Positions 56,050 to 64,000 of a stretch of DNA of 64,000 nucleotides are shown here, in pieces. This stretch comes from Anaspis maculata (Eukaryota; Arthropoda; Insecta; Coleoptera; Scraptiidae): the NCBI GenBank assembly GCA_949128115.1, contig OX421966.1, positions 61,439,416-61,503,415 of the forward strand, in the 5' to 3' direction. Within the stretch, counting starts at the first letter, position 1. Each line of letters begins with the position of its first letter. The translations under genes were made by a program, and so were the position numbers. The notes beneath the pieces are model-generated. The model had not been told where the DNA came from. It made no database searches and worked only from the letters and a program-made list of their open reading frames with translations.

Positions 56050-57181
56050 CGGCCACATAAGCGTCATTCTGTTACTTATATAAAAAAATGTTCTCCAACT
56101 GATTTCGACCTCCTGAACACTAATATCGGGTTCACTTTTGAATTGGAACATTTCTTTTTTATCGAAAAACCGACAAAATGGTAGCCTTGTCACATGATTT
56201 TTAGTGATACCTACCTACTTTTTTTTTGTTATTGAGCGAACATCTTTCGTAATTTGAGTGCCATAATCCTTCAGGTACCTAGTATTGACTATTTCAAAAT
56301 GTTCAATTACTATTTCGGCACGTCTGATTTTAAATTTGTAGGGTCGTGTAATATGCGCCGAGCCGTGGCTTTGCGGTCGTTTTCAAAAATTGATAACAAT
56401 TGATCCAATGGTCGGATCGAAGTGGGGTTTTTGTCAAAAGAAAGTTCAAATTGTTCTCTAAATATAATGCCGTACATGCAGTGATGTATTTCATTAAGAA
56501 ATTGTAGTTGCCTGCATATCGCAACTTTCTACATCTTACCGCGAATGCCAGCAGTTGATCGGCGAAGCCGCCCTACACCAAAATGTTATTTTTGTAATTG
56601 TTTATGATTATTTCGGCAAAATTTTTCTTGATTCGCGTACCAAGGCCATGAGCTACCCATTCGAGTTGAAATATTTTCTGTATTGAATTTCGTTTTGTTC
56701 GGAGGAAAGGATATCAAGCACCAGCAAGCAACGAATAAATCATTTGCGGCCGAGCCGTAGTTTCGGAGTCATTTTCAAAAATTAATAACTACTAATCGGC
56801 ACCTCGCACCGATGTGAAATTTTCATTAAAATAAAGTTCAAATCATTCTCTAAATATAACTCCGCATATGTATTATGGTAAAATGATAAGATCGGGTACT
56901 TCCTCGCATGTGATAACTTTCGAGATCAGGCCGGCTTCTGAAATGCAGCATTCAACGGCGATGCCGCGTCACACTAAATTGTTATTATTGTCATTGTTTA
57001 TTATTATTTCGTCAAGATTTTTCTTGGTTCGGGATACAAGGTCATGAGCTACCCAATGGAGTAAAAATTTTTCGCAAAAACCTTTTCGTCTAGGACTAGA
57101 TGCGGGGACGGACGGACGGACGGACGGACGGACGGACAAAGCGAGGACAAAAGCGCCTTCCCGTTTGGAGAAGTGCGCTAA
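55235..57181 (-). mobile_element. Helentron-associated (DINE-1-like) element, second copy
   Basis: Same ends, hairpin, ~119-bp internal units, (GACA)n near 56016-56045, ~400-bp internal pair and (GGAC)n near 57107-57137 as the element at 8414-14334, to which it is very similar over its entire length. It lacks the 3.99-kb nested element: at about 56084-56090 a run of seven A stands where the other copy has the insertion. One short segment near 56305-56330 is absent from the other copy. The left flanks share only the AAACAAG word and the right flanks differ, which fixes the ends to within a few bases. Confidence 0.8.
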
Positions 57182-58998
57182 AAAGTGCCCTGTTCCCATT
57201 TCCATTGAACTGTATATTATTGAATTCGCGCGTCAGTTACTGTGTGTGTGTGCTGACAAGGCGAGAAAACGGCACCCACCTACTTTTACAGGACCGTACT
57301 GGAACACGATTTCAATCCTTCTCTTCGATCCATTTACATTCTCCTGAGATATGCGATATGCGATTATGGCGATATTTTCGAAGCTTGACAGTTTGAGAAT
57401 AACTTTTGTATCAAGAAGGAATGAAGTTTATTCCGGTCCTGTGGAAGGGGCTAGACGGCTATAATGGCGAACAAAGACACGTTGGATTTCTCACGCCGCC
57501 TGCGATCTAACATAAACTCGGGCCGACACATCGGGGGAGGCTGCGTGTGGGGCTATGCGATGCGTCAAAGTTCGATTTGGGGTCTAACGAACCGTGCATG
57601 GAACTTGGCTCTTTCGCGCGCTTCCTCCCCACTTCATCTGGGACACACAAGGAGCGTCTCAGGTGTTTTTTATCCATCGTGCCGAATTCCTGGATTCGGA
57701 CTTATCAAACGCCATTGACCGCTAATATTGGATCACCTTTATCAAATAGGCAGGTCGACAGTAGAAATGTATTACTTCGTACTTATTTGAAGAAAGTTTG
57801 CGAGCAGAGTGCCATCTAGGTATGCGGGCCTGAAATACACAGCCAGTTCTCAATGCCGCCACTAGATGACACCGGCGCTTCCGCTCGCGCAAATTGACCC
57901 TGCAGCTTGGCATAAGTACTAAAGCCCAACGCATGTGATTGGCGGCAAAAATGGACGGGAAAACACAGCTGGGGCTTTATGGATCAAAGTGTCTTGGCGC
58001 CAAGGTTAAGATAACATCTTGCGCTCGGTAATGGTATAGCAGGTTTACTTGTACTGTGACTCTAGTTGGCTGGGCAAATTTTCTACTTTAGCATTGTAGG
58101 CTTGCCGCCTTTTCACCTGGTGTGGAACTGACTTCTCTGGAAGTGAAGTTATATTTCTCATCAAATTGATATTAAAATCTTGGGAAACTGACCTGGTCAT
58201 ATGTGGAAGTGCGACTAGGGGGACGCAGAGCTGTGTTACCGGTTACCGGTGTTATGTAGACACCAAAAGAGCACGGGGCGGCCGCAAATCTAAGTCATCT
58301 TGACGGCGGCTCATTCAGGGTCGACAAAACCTCGTCCCAGGAAGCCCCAAAACGATAGCAAATTGCAAATTGAAGGTACTAACATCAATTTCGGTCCAAT
58401 ACGCAACTTTGAGCGGCTGGGTTTTTTGAAGTTTGGTTCAATTTACTTTTTACACGTAAATTCTTTTGCCAATGACAGACTGCACGGCGATCCTTGTATC
58501 GCCTATAATTCTTCATAGGCTTGTATATTTGACTGGAAGAGGCGAAAGAGTTGATGATTGCATGGGGCCCCTTTATTGGACGAAGGGCATTGTATACTCT
58601 TTAATTTGAAGCATGGGAAGTTGAACCGGCTTCGAGGGGTTAGGAATATTTTTCACAACTGTCAAATGTCAAGGCTCTTTTGATTTATTTGTTCATTGGC
58701 GAAAATTGAAAACAGGTCGAAAAAATGCTACATTTTTCAGTAAAATGGAAAAAAGCGTCAGACATCACGTCCCACAAAAATGTTCCGGCTATCTGCAAAG
58801 GAAATACGCAAAAAATGTGTTTCAAAACTGATCCGGCCAAAGCAGCCAACTGCAAAGTTTTGGGGATTTTCTATATTTCACATTTGGAGACTTAAAAACA
58901 AAATCTCACAGCCGACTAGAATCACGGTACAAGTGAACATAGTATAATCTTACTCTTTTATGGCCATTTGCAGCCGCTGTTGTGTATTGATACCTATA
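57182..58998. other. Unassigned; partly GC-rich
   Basis: 57450-57960 is richer in G+C and has overlapping 84-90-codon plus-strand ORFs, without motifs I recognise. No splice framing is convincing. A short TTACCGGTTACCGG repeat lies near 58240. Confidence 0.35.
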
Positions 58999-61324
58999 GT
59001 ACAGGCCAGTAAGATATCTACCCGGAAATTTCAAATAACGAGCTGAAATTTGAAGGGTATCTTCATAGACTCACTAGAAACAAACCCTCAAAAGTCCCCA
59101 GAAATCCCATTTGGGCAAACGCCGATATCTTGATTTTTCATACTACTTTCATTTTTTTCTGTTTTTAGCCGCCTATTTATCAACAAAACATCACAGTGAT
59201 CCGCTTTTCATGATTTTCTACTTCTCCAGAGATTTTTTAGGGTGAATAACCGTAATTCAAAATCTTTAAATCATTAATTCAACTCAAAATCACAATGTCA
59301 ACACAAAAAATTACTGAATATAAAAATTGGAGATCTTGTTGAAATAGTCCGGATGTTGGACGAAAGCACCCTGTATTTCACGGTTAAAACATGCCACTTG
59401 GCATATACATAGTTGTTGTATAGACCATAATCTTCCAATTCAGAAGTGTAGCTATCGGCGACAGACATGCAGCTCTGTATACAGGGTGAAAAAAAAAGGG
59501 AGAAAAAATTCAACTCATGAACCGAAAGGGGTAAAGTCGCGTAAACGGACATGCGCATCGGGCTGTTCATGCCCATGAATCAAACCATTCCAGATGTACT
59601 GAAGCGTTCCTGAAATATCCTGAAAAAACTGGTCTTTTCCATAAAAATTTGATTTTCAAGTAGGTGAATCAGTAAATCTTCATAGTACAGGAGTAAAGCA
59701 TCTTAGTTCTTCATTCAGTAATGTGACAAATTGAAAATGAGCGGTAGCCAATGACTAGGCCTGCTATCTCCAGAAAAAATACATTTACCTTTTTTCCTTC
59801 TTCCGAGAACCATTTTGCGTTCACTATTCACAAAATAATTAAGGAAGTGACTGGTTACTATATAAGGTTGGTGTTGGTGAGGTACAAATCATTTTTCCAC
59901 AAAAACAGTAATATCAAGACTGAGAACTCCTGCCTTGTAAACATTGTCATTCAAGTTGCTCTTGGCTCTACAGACTTTCTTTGCTCATGATGGCTAAGGT
60001 GGTTTTCAAAAGAAAGAATTATTACGTTAGGCATTTTTATGCCTCACATTTTATCAAGTCAGTCAGAAAAATTTATCATCATCAGTGAAGACCTTTGTCC
60101 ATGCCAGTGTGAAAATTGCAAAAATATATAAGGTTTCGACGTTATCGAATGCGTTTTGAGAGAAAATCTATTGTCACAGGATGTGCGAATTGACATGGAA
60201 ATGATTTGATGCAATTTGGTGTTAACTGTGATGCTAAGAAAAATTGGTGAGATGTGTCCACCTATGGCATAAAAGACGTTCTAGCGTGAAAAAAAGGAAT
60301 TTCAACTAATTATATTTGGACCTCCATCAGGGCAGCAGACGAAAGCACCCTACACTTTATGGTTAGAACATGACACTCTTGGCACAGTGATTGTTTGAAA
60401 TACACTCTTTCCATTCAGAAGTGTAGCCATCGGTGCCAACCCTGCAGCTCTTGTATATGTATAGGAAGAAGAAATGAAACAACCACGAAAAGTTCAACTT
60501 AGATTGTTTAAAGTCTTTATCGTTCTTTTTGCGTCGATTGTATACATCTTACCAAATTTGCGCAGCATTGCAGCTGCCAACACCAAATCTCCTCAAATTA
60601 TTTCCAGGTGAAATCACACATCTTGTGGTAATATACTCTTTCCAAGCATTCGATGACAGCAAACCCCTTTTAATTTTTGAATTATTGCACAGAAATGGTA
60701 CTGATTCAGTTTGGCCAGCTGCAGCTGCCATGAACGAACCTCTTCATTGATGGTGATAATTTTGGTGGACTGACTTGGCAAAATGTGGAGCACAAGAATG
60801 CTTGATGTAATTCATTCTTTCAAAAACCATATTAGCCATCATGAGCGAATGAAATCTCTAAAACCAATAACAACTCGAATGAGAAATACAAGGACAGAAT
60901 GCAAAACACGTCAGTGTAAGTGTCGCAGAAGCAGTTTGCATTGTTCGATAATGAGTATGGTTTCTGCACTGAGGGTACACACGGAGGTAGATGAAGATGA
61001 CGAAATTCACCAATGTGCTGAAGATGGAGAAGAGTATACGCATCACTATGTGGATTGTCCCGTTGCGAGGCGCCAGTGCATCAACTAGAGGAAACTTCTG
61101 GCCCTATTTATACTTGGTTGTAACGAAAAATAGAAATAAAACTGTAAAAACTGATGAAAAGTTGAGGTCATGTTAAAAATCAAGATGGCGGCGTTTGCCC
61201 AAGTGGTATTTTTTGGGACTTTTCAGGGTTTGTTTCTAGTAGCTCCCTGAACATATCCCCAGAATTTCAGCTTGTTATTTGAAATTACCTGGTTCAGCCA
61301 ATTTTTATTCTAACTGGCCTGTAC
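58999..61324. mobile_element. 2.33-kb element with ~210-bp TIRs
   Basis: The left end GTACAGGCCAGT pairs with ACTGGCCTGTAC at the right. TA lies outside both ends (58997-58998 and 61325-61326). The arms (about 58999-59200 and 61120-61324) pair through TTTCAAATAAC, ACTAGAAACAAACCCT and TTGGGCAAACGCCG. Inside, about 985 bp apart, the blocks GACGAAAGCACCCT, ATTCAGAAGTGTAGC and GCAGCTCT are repeated in the same orientation (near 59358 and 60339). A short Cys-rich ORF lies near the right TIR. It could be a decayed, once coding DNA transposon. Confidence 0.75.
60783..61088 (+). pseudogene. Cys-rich ORF inside a TIR element
   Basis: A 101-codon ORF contains a basic segment followed by CKTRQCKCRRSSLHC, a C-x4-C-x-C-x6-C spacing, then an acidic stretch and a second CxnC-containing tail. 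The spacing resembles the small Cys-rich (CXC-like) tails of several insect transposon-encoded proteins. The upstream part of any such protein is missing or broken. That it is inside TIRs supports a transposon origin. The family assignment is a guess. Confidence 0.35.
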
Positions 61325-61326
61325 TA

Positions 61327-62700
61327 ATAGGTCGCGCCGTCGGATTTCTCGAATTCTGCTAACATGGAGTCTGGTTAATTCCGGAGCACTCGTAATTCAT
61401 CGCCGATGAGCTGCTAGCATGGAACTTGACCTCCTTCTCGGGTAAGTTCCGTCCTCCGCATGGATGAGACTTAGTCCCTCAATTGTGGGTCCTTTCTTCG
61501 CCTAGGATCAGTTTTGACCTTTTTCAGGTGAATTCTGGTCTTCTTCAGCTGAGCTGAGCCGCGGCGCCTCGGAGACTGGATGCTTGGAATCAATGAGCGT
61601 TAGCAGCGGAGTGTGTTACTCTTTGTCGACGCCTGTGGTCTCGAAAAGCGGGATTCCTGGACCTAGCGAGTTGAGGTCACAACTTGGCCGGAGCTCTTAT
61701 TATTTATTGTGTATTTATTGTGTATTACATAATACACAATAAATGGTTACATAGGACTATTGAAACAGTATCGTGAAGTCTCTGGATTACGTGAAATTTC
61801 GAATTGTGCTGAGTCTCCCGTCTGTTCTGCCATTCAGTTACATTTCCGCATCATCTTTTGTTGTGTATCTTCCACAGAAAAGGCATTCGAGTCCTTGGAC
61901 CTTCTGGCTGATTTGCGTTGTATCTGCGGTGAAGAGACAGCCGGGTCAGGTTAGCAAAAGAATTGAGGAGCTTCATTCTTGAAAAAATATTCTTTCTCAA
62001 AATGTCAGACTGCTTCAAGAACAAAACACATCAATAAGTTCTACGCGGCAGTCTGCATTTAGCTGGGTTAAAAGCTCTCTTAAAAGCCCTACATCCCACG
62101 TGCGTGATTAAATTATTTCGCGAGATCTTTGTTTGTTTTTTTAAACTTTTAAAACTTGAAACACGCCACCGTAGCGCTGTCCCTTTATCCAATTGGCATT
62201 AAAAGCACAGCACAGCACTTCCGAGCCGCCTTTCAGCTTTCTTTTTTGTCTCCTTTCTTGTTCTGTAAGCTGACTTAAAGCTCTAATACCTGCCTGTGTC
62301 CTGCGATATTGTCTACCGTCTTTACATTCAATTTATCATGGATAGACTGGAGGTAGGAAGTGTGCCGTAGTTCGAGAAACTTTTGTAATATTCGAAACAG
62401 GACTCGAATAGTTTTTTTACGAAGCGGCAACACTGTAAAGCCGTATCATGATTGAACACAACGCACAATTATTATTCTAGTGGTGAATCTAGTTAGGTAA
62501 ATGTTCCTTCAAAGTAAATACCTTCACTTGCTGTTGCTATTGTTCAATTTACATTATTGTTGTTGTGTACTAATTGAATTCTGAGCTATGTAACCATACC
62601 TTGGGTACATCGTTTTATTCATACAGCTATGGAATAACACGTTTTTTATTGGTAGGTATGTATTATTATAAATTCATTTGAAATAGTGCAAATCAACGTG
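61327..62700. other. Unassigned; mixed composition
   Basis: 61340-61700 is richer in G+C and includes GT and AG signals around short open stretches, but no coherent exon. 61713-61744 is a perfect short palindrome (14-bp arms, ATTTATTGTGTATT, 4-bp loop). Beyond that the sequence is A+T-rich with no recognised element. Confidence 0.35.
61713..61744. repeat. Short perfect palindrome
   Basis: Two 14-bp arms (ATTTATTGTGTATT and its complement) around ACAT. It could form a hairpin or cruciform. Confidence 0.85.
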
Positions 62701-64000
62701 TGGCAATGATTCCTCAACTGTATAATTCTTTACTTATTTCTCTTGAAAGCAGAACGATTGTCGAATGCACCCAACCATCACTTTTAAGAATGAGAATTCA
62801 AGCGATTGTCGAACATCGGAGATGTTGTTCTACGATTTCCAAAGGAATATTGTTTTGCAATCCTCGAAGGTGTTGCTTCAAGATCTCAAAATGGTCGCTC
62901 TTAAAGTCTTGATGAGTATCACTCTCCGATCACTATCACTCTTCTTATCTTCAAAAATTACGATTGAGTGTCAGTGACGAATTTGCACGGCAATCGTCAA
63001 AAGCACCGTTCAACGATTCTCGGAGGGAATGGTCAACGGTCCTTGGATATCTTGCTGTAGGAAGCATGGGAGTCTCTGTACAATTCATAGAAATATTGTT
63101 GAACGATCATCGGGACTAACGCTTCACGATCTTTGCAAATGTCACTTCCTAATTTTTGAAATTTGATCGATCAATGAACAACGGTTATATTGATCTACGA
63201 TTCCTAAGAGAATGTTGCCTCGCAATTCTCGAAAATCTCGTTCTACTTTCCTAGAAGTTGATGTTCCACGACTTAAGGCCAAATCGCTTTTTGATATTTG
63301 CAAATGTTTTTGCAGAACTTTTGTTCACCATCATCTTCATTTCATCAACTTCCTACACCATCTTGCTGTAGGAATCATAGTAATCATGTTTAATTTTTCG
63401 GGAATATTGTTGATCTATCCTTGGGATTATTACTCTGATTCTCGAAAATATCCCATGTCAACTTTTGCAGTCCAATCCAAGGGCATCTAAGATGTCGTTC
63501 TAAGATCCCAGAGAGAATCTTGCTTCGCAATCCTTGAAGGTATCGCTCTGCGAATCTTGAAGTTGACGGCTCACGATCTTCGGAAATATCGCTTCTCGAT
63601 CTTGGTTCGCACGATACTTCTTTCTCTACGATATTAAGCTACGGCGATCTTTAACGCTATTGATTCAGTGTTATAATAATATTCGCGCTGCAATTCCCAA
63701 AAATACTGTCCAACGATCCTCAGAAAGAACGAGCAACGGTTCTTGGAGATTTTCCTACAGGAATTATGGGAATCATTGTACTATTCCCAAGAATATTGTT
63801 GAGCAATCTTCCGAGTGATTCCCCTACGATCCTGGGAAATTTTCCTGGACGACTTTTTTGAGTACCTATGATCCACGAACATAGGAAACGTTACTTCACG
63901 ATTCCCGAAAAAATATTGCTTTACAAATCCACGAAGGTGTCGCTCCATGTGTGGCTCTATGGCCCTGAAGTTGTCGCTTTACAATATATCGGGGATATCG
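62701..64000 (+). repeat. Degenerate repeat array running to the window end
   Basis: Words such as ACGATCTTCGGAAATATCGC, TTGAACGAT, AGAATATTGTTGA and TTGCTGTAGGAATCATGGGA recur in changing order. A CTGTAGGAA- or CTACAGGAA-type block followed by a GAATATTGTTGA block occurs near 63055, 63365 and 63750. A CAACGAT-(C/T)TC block followed by CAACGGT(C/T)CTTGGA occurs near 63012 and 63709. Spacings of about 300-390 and 700 bp suggest an old higher-order array. The ORFs inside are not genes. Confidence 0.6.

Noticed and set aside
61440..61700. GT and AG signals around short Ser-rich open stretches
   Set aside because: Frames are short and inconsistent; no coherent exon chain could be built.

Overview
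This window looks like gene-poor, A+T-rich nuclear DNA from an arthropod, most probably an insect. The evidence is a lone exon with GT/AG splice sites, two tRNA-derived SINEs with target-site duplications, decayed Tc1/mariner-type transposase and Ty3/gypsy fragments, rolling-circle (Helentron-associated, DINE-1-like) elements with a GTCY microsatellite, and many TA-flanked fold-back elements. There is no bacterial gene organisation, no intact long ORF, and no rRNA or functional tRNA gene. The species cannot be fixed from the sequence alone.

Layout. 1-8.4 kb: relic repeats, a 1.3-kb fold-back element (4567-5892) and a 0.33-kb tandem duplication. 8.4-14.3 kb: a four-level nest. A rolling-circle element (8414-14334) contains a second one (9269-13257), which contains a ~260-bp tandem array, which is split by a TA-duplicating terminal-inverted-repeat (TIR) element (10861-12798). 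A copy of the outer element without the inner one lies at 55235-57181 and shows the empty site. 14.3-18 kb: a degenerate array invaded by a TIR element that carries a three-ring palindrome. 18-21.6 kb: a SINE, a fold-back with a (TCAGG)n core, and a GC-rich block that resembles a minus-strand 5' UTR exon. 21.8-31 kb: large fold-backs, smaller MITEs and a transposase relic. 31-34.1 kb: the best coding evidence, a 212-bp minus-strand exon at 33067-33278, followed by a gypsy RNase H relic. 35.4-42.9 kb: another three-ring palindrome, more MITEs, a second transposase relic, a ~200-bp tandem array and a second SINE. 46.4-49 kb: a satellite with higher-order structure. 49.5-57.2 kb: two fold-backs (one 2.2 kb), another tandem array and the second rolling-circle copy. 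59-61.3 kb: a long-TIR element with a small Cys-rich ORF. 62.7 kb to the end: a degenerate repeat array.

How it fits together. Host genes contribute almost nothing visible: one solid internal exon and perhaps one first exon, both on the minus strand, so much of the window may be intron. The dominant feature is long inverted repeats, which together span roughly a quarter of the window. Many are bounded by TA and end in CAGGGTG, as expected for one family of mobile elements. Some of them sit concentrically inside each other. I did not find a convincing new enzymatic or defence system. The unusual biology here is the architecture of the repeats.
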